From Desulfobacter hydrogenophilus (GTDB lineage Bacteria; Desulfobacterota; Desulfobacteria; Desulfobacterales; Desulfobacteraceae): a DNA stretch of 64,000 nucleotides. The notes under the pieces are model-generated. The model was not told the DNA's origin. It saw nothing but the letters and a program-made list of their open reading frames with translations, and did no database searches. This document shows, in pieces, positions 51,951 to 59,531 of the stretch. The position numbers and the translations under genes are program-made. The stretch covers positions 2,792,501-2,856,500 of the forward strand of contig NZ_CP036313.1 of the NCBI RefSeq assembly GCF_004319545.1, given 5' to 3'. Each line of letters starts with the position of its first letter. The first letter of the stretch is position 1.

Positions 51951-51981
51951 CGACCTGTGCGGACGCAAGTGGGTTGAAATA

Positions 51982-53277
51982 TCATGCAGCTAATTTAAAA
52001 TCGACTTCCTTGTCTTGGAACCATTTTTTGAATTTATCGTTAATTTTCAAGGACGTTATTATTGCCAAGTTGAGTGAGCCCTTTTTAACCCAACTCATTC
52101 CATTCTTTTTTTGACGATTTGAAACGATAAGATCGTTTATTTTTTTTCCTACATTGCTTGAGTTTCTGAGCTTTAGCCTTTTGCGCAAATCATAATTTGG
52201 GATGTTGGACTTATTGCGATTCAAATAATCCACCAGTTTCCGAATATACTCGTAATTCTTGATTTCAGAAGACGGTATGTTTTCAAGATATGATATGGCC
52301 TCATTTGTAAGGCCATGCCACAACAACGGCATAATCTTTCCAAGGGTTGTATTACGGAGAACCCTCCCTTTCATCGTCAGACTCAGTTGTTCCTTGAATT
52401 TCTTGTGCAGGTGAAACCAATCAAGAATAATTTGCATATTCTCGTACCATGCAAAATGCTTCAAAATACCGGCATTTAATGCTTTGTGGCCGTCAGTAAA
52501 TATCTGCAAGCGTTTACCGAATAAAGAATTATATGAGAGAAAAGCATTCAGCAGCCATAAGCAGGTTTTGGTACAATCACCGGTTAATACATATTTTTTA
52601 TCCCCGAATTCAATATGGGTTACGGTGTCATGCACGTATTTTCGGCTATGTTCAGTAACTTTTGGACTTTCACGATTATTTTTTTGTCTTTTGGGTGTTA
52701 CATCGTCAATGCTTATATTTACCGTTTGGCTTGATTCTTCATAGATTACTGGATTGCTCAGAGGGTCCGTGGAATTATAATTGAATGATGATTCCAAAAG
52801 GGCTTCCTGGATTTTTTCCATGGGTATCGATATCGGTTCGCCACCTCGGAGAATCGTCGGATTAATACAAACACCATCGAGATTAAAATTGCCCTGGTTT
52901 AAATCATCCGCTTTTTGCTTTAAATGATCTATCAATTCAGTCCCTTCTTTCTGGGTCTGGTCATACAGAGTGCGAGATGGGGTGCCATTTTTTTGCTGGT
53001 AACGAATATGATTGATCAACTTCGATGTTTTCCGAAAGGATTCTTCCGTATCTCCCATAATCATGGCCACTTCCTTAAACCCCGTGGTCAAATAAAATTG
53101 CTTCGGTTTTAACGGAGTGAATACCGACTGGCTACTGTCAAACAAAGCGCCCTTGCTGTTAACGGCGTAATGGGTTTTGAATTTAAACCGCCCGACCGCG
53201 CCATCCACACGGTATGGACGTTTGTTTGCCCCAAATGGCTCAATTGTTCTATTGGCTATAGTTTTTTTTTGATACAC
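51982..53277 (-). CDS. Transposase (orfB), IS family not assigned
   Basis: The 431 residues include NISIDDVTPKRQ, KYVHDTVTHIEFGDKKYVLTG, LQIFTDGHKALNAGILKHF and IILDWFHLHKKFKEQLS, compatible with a DDE-type catalytic core (Asp near VSIDD, Asp in TDGH and in LDWFH, with a downstream acidic residue unassigned). The tail RLKLRNSSNVGKKINDLIVSNRQKKNGMSWVKKGS is rich in basic residues. The frame opens at a GTG (53277) inside orfA. Near that point a run of nine A could let orfA and orfB be fused by slippage. The inverted repeats around it confirm its role. Confidence 0.75.
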   Translation of the reverse strand: MYQKKTIANRTIEPFGANKRPYRVDGAVGRFKFKTHYAVNSKGALFDSSQSVFTPLKPKQFYLTTGFKEVAMIMGDTEESFRKTSKLINHIRYQQKNGTPSRTLYDQTQKEGTELIDHLKQKADDLNQGNFNLDGVCINPTILRGGEPISIPMEKIQEALLESSFNYNSTDPLSNPVIYEESSQTVNISIDDVTPKRQKNNRESPKVTEHSRKYVHDTVTHIEFGDKKYVLTGDCTKTCLWLLNAFLSYNSLFGKRLQIFTDGHKALNAGILKHFAWYENMQIILDWFHLHKKFKEQLSLTMKGRVLRNTTLGKIMPLLWHGLTNEAISYLENIPSSEIKNYEYIRKLVDYLNRNKSNIPNYDLRKRLKLRNSSNVGKKINDLIVSNRQKKNGMSWVKKGSLNLAIITSLKINDKFKKWFQDKEVDFKLAA

Positions 53278-53479
53278 TTTCCATGTGAAGCGCTAATGCC
53301 TTTCTTATTGCGGGAAAAGCGGTTTTGAGAACGGCTGTTTCACAGCCGTCTATACTTTCACCTGCATGTTCGTTGATTGTAAACTGATAGCTCCCATCTT
53401 CCAACTCAATGGGGTTATCATCAGTTTCCACATCACACTCGACAAGATTCACCGTCACATTAATTTTGTATTTGCTCAT
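53249..53479 (-). CDS. Small IS protein (orfA), possible N-terminal part of the transposase
   Basis: The 76 residues (KYKINVTVNLVECDVETDD, then SYQFTINEHAGESIDGCETAVL, and MESVSKKNYSQ at the end) are acidic and beta-rich, without a recognised DNA-binding motif. The ATG at 53479 has GGAGG 7 nt upstream. The last 29 nt overlap orfB in another frame, including the A9 run, the typical layout of two-frame insertion sequences. Confidence 0.65.
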   Translation of the reverse strand: MSKYKINVTVNLVECDVETDDNPIELEDGSYQFTINEHAGESIDGCETAVLKTAFPAIRKALALHMESVSKKNYSQ

Positions 53480-53592
53480 TGGTAGCCTCCATCTTAAGGG
53501 TTTAAGATAGCTATCTACCAATACATCGCATATGTTATTAACGATGTCCAGTGATTTATATTGTGCTCACCGTCAAGGGTCCGCACAGGTCG

Positions 53593-53706
53593 AAATTATT
53601 ACAATCATAGGTCCGCGCAAGACTGGAAAAACAGGGTATCTTTTTCAACGTATACCAAGTTTAGAAGAGGTTGGTATAAAAAAAGAACAAATTCTAATTA
53701 AAAAAC
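53593..53706 (+). pseudogene. Fragment of a P-loop ATPase (AAA_14/DUF4143-like)
   Basis: Directly beyond the IS right end the plus frame reads EIITIIGPRKTGKTGYLFQR, then SLEEVGIKKEQIL, the Walker A region of AAA_14-type ATPases. The N-terminus would lie on the far side of the IS but is not recognisable there. After about 40 residues the frame passes into a repeat-like stretch. It looks like a gene destroyed by insertion and deletion. Confidence 0.55.
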
Positions 53707-53983
53707 TCGCACAAAGACACCAAAACACAAAGATTTTTATTCGACTTTGTATCCGGGGACACCATGAATTTCGAGAATTCCAAAACTAATTTCTCCATCA
53801 AAATTCCGGCCTGAGTGTATATCAGGAAGCCCTGATTGTTTGCTGTTTGATTTGCCTGGCCTGTAGCAGGTTACCAGTTTTATAAAAAAGCTGTTTTTAT
53901 ATAGGCCGAGTCAGTTTAGAAACCTCCTCGGCAAATGCAACAATAAAGGCTGTCCTTGAAAGGTTCATGGACTTTCCGAGTCC

Positions 53984-55423
53984 CTAAAATAAATATATTA
54001 TATTGAAAAAAAGATAATCATAAGCTTTATAACGTCCAAACCAAGTATTCTCGCTTCCTAAGAAAAATCCGGCCCCAACTTTACACTCAAGGTTTGTAAC
54101 ATAAGTGTATTTTAAATATGGGGAGATGTAATGGGAATTATTATTGAGAGACACATTGTAAATTATCGCTCCTTGAAGCCAGTCCGATACCAGGTCCAGC
54201 TTTATTTCTCCCAACAATGAAAAAGAGTCCTGGTCAAAATAAAGGATGTCGTCTGAATAGTTTCCGATATGTGAATACAGCGCCTGGAAATTAAAATAAA
54301 CGTTTCCGGCGGTGGTATGGTCTACACCCATAACGGCTGTAACTGTGGGATGGCTGGACGAAGTAAGGGACGAGGTTAAGAAGGACTGATTTTCCATCCA
54401 TAAAGCTTCTCCCCTGATGCCGTATTTCTCCCAGGTAGTTTCAAATTCAAATCCTGCGGCTTTTGTCTTGCGGTACTCCACCTCAACATCCTCATCTGTA
54501 AGTACTGCCGCGCCAAGGGTGGAGGAAATGGCACTTCCTGAAAAAGAGCCATTTACACTGATGTTTTTGATTGGGAAATTTTTGTAATAGGGATTATCTT
54601 CCGTCATCCAGTGAAATGTAAAACCCAGGTCTATATTTTTTATGGTTGTGTGAAGCCGGACAGCGAACTCTGCCTCGTCGTCAGGATCAGTCTCATGGAC
54701 AGACAAATCGTTGATGTACGACTTAAGTGCCGGATCAGATACAGCGCCCTGAAGTTCATTTTTTACATGGCCGAAAACAGACCAGTTGGTACCGAAATAA
54801 TCCCATTTTGATTCCTCAAAAAAGGGAATCAACACCCCTTCAAGTGTAAAATATTCTGAAAACCATTTGGCATTTGCCATCCATACTGGAATTTTGCGTT
54901 CTTCGTAATCCGGGATGATAAATTCACGGAAATCCTGGGGATTCAGGGTATCAACCGGGCTGACCTGGTCGGTCTTACCCCATCTGACGATTTGCTTGCC
55001 CAGGGAAAGTCCGTACTTTTTGCCTGTATATTCCCATTTTGCTTCATAAAGATCTATATCGTAATCATCTGTTTCATTTTCCTCGGCAAAATAGAGATAA
55101 TCAGAGAACGCAGAAACCGTAACACTGTTTTTATATTTTCCTTCAAGCAATACCCGGTTCCTGACACTCTGGTTATTTTCAACAGCATCATCCTCTTTTA
55201 TTTGAAATGTTCCTCTGGCACGAATTTCACCTGATATTGAAACCTCGGATTTTTTTTCCTGTGGCCCTGTATCTTCAAAAATATCATCAGGCAGAGTATC
55301 TTCTAATAATGGAACAATTCCTTCCGAATTTTGTGATTCAGAATAGGCCGGATAAGTAAAAAAAAGACAACAAACTGAAAATAAAAGAATAATATATAAA
55401 TTACAAACAGTTTTATTTACCAT
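53984..55423 (-). CDS. DUF1302-family outer-membrane beta-barrel protein
   Basis: The 479 residues start with a signal peptide (VCNLYIILLFSVCCLFFTYPAYS, cleavage after about 28), then alternating amphipathic strands rich in aromatic residues and a C-terminal Phe (NIIYLF), as in outer-membrane barrels. The family signature GKQIVRWGKTDQVSPVDTLNPQD (about 145-167) is clear. DUF1302 proteins commonly occur with a LolA-like protein and an MMPL exporter. The ATG at 55423 is preferred to the longer frame because it opens the signal peptide and GAGGG precedes it. It is 52 nt after the LolA-like gene in the same operon. Confidence 0.85.
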   Translation of the reverse strand: MVNKTVCNLYIILLFSVCCLFFTYPAYSESQNSEGIVPLLEDTLPDDIFEDTGPQEKKSEVSISGEIRARGTFQIKEDDAVENNQSVRNRVLLEGKYKNSVTVSAFSDYLYFAEENETDDYDIDLYEAKWEYTGKKYGLSLGKQIVRWGKTDQVSPVDTLNPQDFREFIIPDYEERKIPVWMANAKWFSEYFTLEGVLIPFFEESKWDYFGTNWSVFGHVKNELQGAVSDPALKSYINDLSVHETDPDDEAEFAVRLHTTIKNIDLGFTFHWMTEDNPYYKNFPIKNISVNGSFSGSAISSTLGAAVLTDEDVEVEYRKTKAAGFEFETTWEKYGIRGEALWMENQSFLTSSLTSSSHPTVTAVMGVDHTTAGNVYFNFQALYSHIGNYSDDILYFDQDSFSLLGEIKLDLVSDWLQGAIIYNVSLNNNSHYISPYLKYTYVTNLECKVGAGFFLGSENTWFGRYKAYDYLFFNIIYLF

Positions 55424-55475
55424 CGCCCTCTTTGAACTTGGATGTATTATCAAGAAAAGCAATTATGATACCGGA

Positions 55476-56261
55476 TCAATAATTTTTAAGGTTTTTGCGT
55501 GAGATATCGTCTGTTTTGATATTGGTATTATACGTAATTTTATCTTGCTTGATATAGGTTTTGTGATTTTTTATATGGTCTTCCATGCTATTTATAGTTT
55601 CCGTCCAGATACCCTGAACTTGTTCCAGATTTAAGACATTATACGTTTTGATATGCTTATTTTTTTTATCATAAAATTTTACATGGACCGGTACAAGTGC
55701 ATTCTTTGAGATCATGCTGATAGTTAAGCCATATTGGGATTCAACCCCTTGTTTTGGGCGGGATTCAAGAATATGGCATTCTATATTGCCGACTTTGGTT
55801 GAACCGGTGATTTTATATATATAATCAGAAACAGGGTGCCGTTCCATATCTTCATACGTAAAATCGCTGTTAACAAACCGCTGATTTTTCTGGGAACTGA
55901 CGATTCGCCGGGTTCGCTTTAAAGCAGGAAGGTATAAAAACTGCTCGGTTTCCCAGCCCGGTTTTTCAATATTTAAGAATCCTGTGCCTTCAATGTCGGC
56001 TGGAGCGGTAAATCGCGTGATCTGTTTTTCCAACCCGTTTTCTTCAATCCGCTTGGTTGTAAAATGACGGATTCTTTTTTTACCGCTTTTACTGACCAAT
56101 ACCATTTGTGCCGTTGAAACAGAATTTTTTCCCCGGTCCCGGTCAAAAACCTTCTGGGCCAGTTGCCTTCCGGTTATCTCTTCTGCGCCGGAGATAGAAA
56201 AAACACATATGGCAGATAAAATCAGTATCCCCTGAATAATATTGACAGAAACTTTTGTCAT
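55476..56261 (-). CDS. LolA-like outer-membrane lipoprotein-sorting protein
   Basis: The 261 residues have a signal peptide (NIIQGILILSAICVFSISGAEE) and a LolA/LolB-fold lipid-binding domain of the COG2834 type: QMVLVSKSGKKRIRHFTTKR, then DIEGTGFLNIEKPG, FLYLPALKRTRRIVSSQKN, SDFTYEDMERH and LVPVHVKFYDKKNKHIK. It is periplasmic and probably shuttles a lipid or lipid-linked molecule between membranes. Its start overlaps the prsT stop (ATGA), and the DUF1302 gene follows. In many genomes such a pair belongs to an MMPL exporter like the one at 46686. Confidence 0.87.
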   Translation of the reverse strand: MTKVSVNIIQGILILSAICVFSISGAEEITGRQLAQKVFDRDRGKNSVSTAQMVLVSKSGKKRIRHFTTKRIEENGLEKQITRFTAPADIEGTGFLNIEKPGWETEQFLYLPALKRTRRIVSSQKNQRFVNSDFTYEDMERHPVSDYIYKITGSTKVGNIECHILESRPKQGVESQYGLTISMISKNALVPVHVKFYDKKNKHIKTYNVLNLEQVQGIWTETINSMEDHIKNHKTYIKQDKITYNTNIKTDDISRKNLKNY

Positions 56262-58546
56262 CCTTTATTTATCTCCTTCAGCAGGGTTCTGGCATGCTCT
56301 GCACCTGAAAAATTATCCTTCAGTTCAAGGGCGTTGGCCAGTTCTTTGCCGGCAAGGGCCTTTTCACCTTTGCCATAGTAGGCCAGGCCCAGGTGATATC
56401 TGACAACCGGGTTGTCCGGGATTTTTTCCAGGCAGTCCAGAAACTGGACAACAGCATTTCCGTAAAGCCCTTTTTTATAATAGGCAAATCCCAACGTATC
56501 CATTATGCTGGGATCTTCCGGATAAAGGGTTTTGGCTTTCCGGGCCAGGGCCAGGGCTTCATCCAATTTATCCGTCCGGGCGGCGAGATGGTAGGACAAG
56601 TTGTTGGCAGCTGCTGCATAATTGGGGTTTATATCAAGAGCTTTCCGGTAGTGCTCTTCTGCAGTATCAAAGTTTTTTTCCACTTCATACAGTACGGCCA
56701 GCAGCATATGGGCAGAAGCACTTTTTTTGTTTTTGGAAATTATTGTTTTATATTGTTTTTTTGCAAGTTCAATATTTTTTCGGGCCAGGTAGATCTTTGC
56801 CAATTCATTATAGGGCGCTAAATAATCCGGGGAAATATCAATCGCTTTTTTAAATTCGGATTCGGCATTGTCCATATTTTTTTCAACCAGATATATTTTA
56901 GCCCTGGTATTATGAATAACCGCAAGGAGCTTATCATTGTCTTTAAACGTTTCCATCTGCTGGGTGCAAAGGTTATGTGCTTTTTCAAAAGAGTTTTGTA
57001 CCAACGCATTTCTGACCCTCAGATTAAACACATCAAGCAGCTTGTTGTTCAGTGAATAGGCCTTTTCAAGCAAAGGCTCGGCTTGGTCAAATTGTCTCAT
57101 ACCTGATTTCAGGTAAGCTATGCGGTAATATCCGGTTGGGTTATCCGGATTAAGTTTAATCATATATCTGTAATCATTTTCAGCATCCTGGAATTTTTTT
57201 AAGGCCATGTATGCATTTGCCCGGATCAGAAGGGCCCGGTAAAGGTTTGGGTTGAGCCTGAGAGCCCCCGTGGTCTGTTCCACGGTAAGTTCATAAGAAT
57301 GCTGCCGGAAGTATATTTCCGACAACAGCATTTTGGCTTGTATATAATCCGGTTTCAGTTCAACGGCCTTATATACAGATGCGGCGGCTTGATTTGGGTC
57401 TCCAAGACCTATGTAGCATAACCCTTTGAAATATTGGACTCTGTGGGAATTAGGTTCATCTTTCTCAAGCGCGGAAAGAAGTTGCAATGCAGGCTGATAC
57501 TCTTTTTGGGAAATCAGAATTTCGCTTTTCAATCTCCTGGCTGAGGCAAGCCCAGGGCGTTTATTCATGATTTCTTTAAGTTCTTTTTCTGCCTCATCTT
57601 TTTTTTCATCCCTGTAAAGGAACCGGGCCAGAACCATGCGCGTATTCATATCGTCAGGATCAATGGCGCAAGCCTTACGGTAAAGTTCAAGGGCTTGTTC
57701 CTTTTTCCCGGTAAGGTTGTAGAATCCGGCAAGGATAACCAGTGGACGATTTTTATCCGGCTGGATTTCAACCGCTTTTTTGTAAGCGGCTTCAGCTTTT
57801 TCCATGTTCCTTGTTTTTAAATAAAAATTGCCTAGCAGTATTTGGTGTCCGGCATTTTCCGGATGTTCGGCGGCAGAAAGATTAAGCTGCTCTTCTGCTT
57901 TGTCCAGCTGTTTTCGGGCAATATAAAACTGTGCAAGGACAATTCGGGTTTGGGTGGTATCCTCTGCAGAAGCCACTGCCTTCTGCAGAAGGGCTTCAGC
58001 TTCGTCAAACTTTTGTTCTTTTGCTTTTATGCCTGCTATCGCATGAAGGCTTCCCACATGATCATCTTTTATTTCAAGAATTTTTTCAAAGATGGCCCGG
58101 GCCTCATCAACCTGGTTTCTTCGGGCCAAAACCCTTCCTTTGAGAAACAATGCACCTATGTTTGAGGGATCTTTTTCCAGAATTTTATCTATACGCATTT
58201 GGGTTTCTGCAAGTTTTTTATCCAGGAAATAAAATTTAGCCAGGGTCCCCAATGCTTCAATATTGTCAGGGTCTTTTTTTTCCACTGACGAAAAAACGGA
58301 AAATGCTTCTTTCACCTGGCCGAGCTTCATAAAGGTGTTACCCAGTTTCATCAGGGTCTGGATGTCCGTACCATCTATTTGAAGGGCATTTTTAAATTCT
58401 ATTTCCGCCTTTTTATATTGCTTGGCTTCAAAATAATCACTCCCTTTCTGGATATGAGCAGCTTTTTTGTCCTCTTTGCTTGAACATCCACAAAGGGGAA
58501 TCAGCATGATGAGTGAAATCAGGATAATTTTGGAACAGGTTTTCAT
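56258..58546 (-). CDS. prsT: PEP-CTERM system TPR-repeat lipoprotein
   Basis: The 762 residues begin with a lipoprotein signal (SLIMLIPLCGCSS, lipobox LCGC, Cys about 21). About twenty TPR repeats follow over the whole length (for example YKKAEIEFKNALQIDGTDIQ, AEAAYKKAVEIQPDKNRP, AEEHYRKALDINPNYAAA). The long, continuous TPR array with a lipobox is the pattern of PrsT, found with EpsH/exosortase systems, where it probably scaffolds polysaccharide or protein export. It heads the operon prsT - LolA-like - DUF1302. No sigma-54 site was seen upstream. Confidence 0.85.
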   Translation of the reverse strand: MKTCSKIILISLIMLIPLCGCSSKEDKKAAHIQKGSDYFEAKQYKKAEIEFKNALQIDGTDIQTLMKLGNTFMKLGQVKEAFSVFSSVEKKDPDNIEALGTLAKFYFLDKKLAETQMRIDKILEKDPSNIGALFLKGRVLARRNQVDEARAIFEKILEIKDDHVGSLHAIAGIKAKEQKFDEAEALLQKAVASAEDTTQTRIVLAQFYIARKQLDKAEEQLNLSAAEHPENAGHQILLGNFYLKTRNMEKAEAAYKKAVEIQPDKNRPLVILAGFYNLTGKKEQALELYRKACAIDPDDMNTRMVLARFLYRDEKKDEAEKELKEIMNKRPGLASARRLKSEILISQKEYQPALQLLSALEKDEPNSHRVQYFKGLCYIGLGDPNQAAASVYKAVELKPDYIQAKMLLSEIYFRQHSYELTVEQTTGALRLNPNLYRALLIRANAYMALKKFQDAENDYRYMIKLNPDNPTGYYRIAYLKSGMRQFDQAEPLLEKAYSLNNKLLDVFNLRVRNALVQNSFEKAHNLCTQQMETFKDNDKLLAVIHNTRAKIYLVEKNMDNAESEFKKAIDISPDYLAPYNELAKIYLARKNIELAKKQYKTIISKNKKSASAHMLLAVLYEVEKNFDTAEEHYRKALDINPNYAAAANNLSYHLAARTDKLDEALALARKAKTLYPEDPSIMDTLGFAYYKKGLYGNAVVQFLDCLEKIPDNPVVRYHLGLAYYGKGEKALAGKELANALELKDNFSGAEHARTLLKEINKG

Positions 58547-58634
58547 GAAACAGCCTCCGGCATTATTGGAAAAGTTGAATATGGCTTTTTAAATTGTATT
58601 GTGATAACGCTTGAGTTTAATTACCTTTAATATT

Positions 58635-59531
58635 ATGGGATACAGTTACTTGTCAATTGAAAGTTTTTTTTTAAAAATAAGGCGTTTTTTTGTTTTTCCG
58701 CTTCTTGTATCTGTTTTTGTCCTGTGTCTGATACCTGTCAAAGGATATGGTTGGTTTCATCATCCAGAAGTGTTGGGTTTAGAACAAAATAGTAACGGAT
58801 TGCCGGTATTTAAAGACAATCGCAATACACCCAATATGACTAAAGCCTATAGTATTTTGCAGAATCGGGAAAAAGAAGAAAAAATGTCCACACTTTATCC
58901 CGGTTCGACGGGAATAGGGGTTACAGCCGGGACTGTCAACATTGACATCCCTTTTGATATTTTGTCAAAAACCGCTATTTTTCCTGAAACCTCCCTTGAC
59001 CGGCAAATAGCTGCCGATTTAAGGCTTAAAAATATTATCGATGAATACCTTTCCCTGAAAAAAAGAAACGCGGAGGTGCTCAAAGGCTTGAGTATTCCCT
59101 ACCTTGAAAAAAACGAGCCCCCCAAAAAAAGGTTGGACCCTGTACCTGAAAAAATCAAGGCCGAAAAGGAGGCAAAGAAAAACATGGAAGACGTAATTGT
59201 TTTTTCAGGGGGGAGGCGGGCCGTCCCGATAGAGCAGCCGGAAGTTGTATCCCAGTTAACCGGAATCCTTAAAAAAGACAACCAAGAAAGAATACCTGCA
59301 AGGGAGACTTCCAGGTTACGTCTACGCCCGGAATATCCAGAAAAAAAAGCAGAAACGATGGGAAGAAGTTCTTATCAAACCGATTATGGCCGCAACACTG
59401 ATCTTCCCTGGTTTTTCTCTTTTACGCTGAAACTGATTAGGTTTGCCGTTGATCATAAACTTGAAATTTTTTTATGGGCCGCCGTTCTAATAATGTCCGG
59501 GCTGATCGGTACCATCGTGGTAAAAAAATGA
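58635..59531 (+). CDS. Membrane-anchored protein of unknown function
   Basis: The 298 residues were not recognised. A membrane helix near the N-terminus (FFVFPLLVSVFVLCLIPV) precedes a polar, charged extracytoplasmic region with many Lys/Glu and Pro-rich parts (KRLDPVPEKIKAEKEAKKN). A second helix lies at the C-terminus (EIFLWAAVLIMSGLIGTIVV). No catalytic motif is apparent. The ATG at 58635 is used; a TTG at 58611 would add eight residues, and neither has a clear ribosome site. Its end overlaps the next TPR gene (ATGA), and it is divergent from prsT, so a role with that system is possible. Confidence 0.65.
   Translation: MGYSYLSIESFFLKIRRFFVFPLLVSVFVLCLIPVKGYGWFHHPEVLGLEQNSNGLPVFKDNRNTPNMTKAYSILQNREKEEKMSTLYPGSTGIGVTAGTVNIDIPFDILSKTAIFPETSLDRQIAADLRLKNIIDEYLSLKKRNAEVLKGLSIPYLEKNEPPKKRLDPVPEKIKAEKEAKKNMEDVIVFSGGRRAVPIEQPEVVSQLTGILKKDNQERIPARETSRLRLRPEYPEKKAETMGRSSYQTDYGRNTDLPWFFSFTLKLIRFAVDHKLEIFLWAAVLIMSGLIGTIVVKK

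Larger units (their letters stand above)
51951..53592 (-). mobile_element. Complete insertion sequence, about 1.64 kb
   Basis: The perfect 14-bp inverted repeats CGACCTGTGCGGAC (51951-51964) and its complement (53579-53592) bound two minus-strand frames, a 76-residue orfA and a 431-residue orfB, with little spare sequence. No clear target duplication is visible at the outer flanks. The right flank is a fragment of an ATPase gene. The open, uninterrupted frames suggest a recent and possibly active element. The IS family was not identified. Confidence 0.8.

Noticed and set aside
53532..53789. An intact 85-residue ATPase-like gene
   Set aside because: Its first twenty or so codons lie inside the IS right end, so the frame is an accidental junction; only a fragment is annotated.
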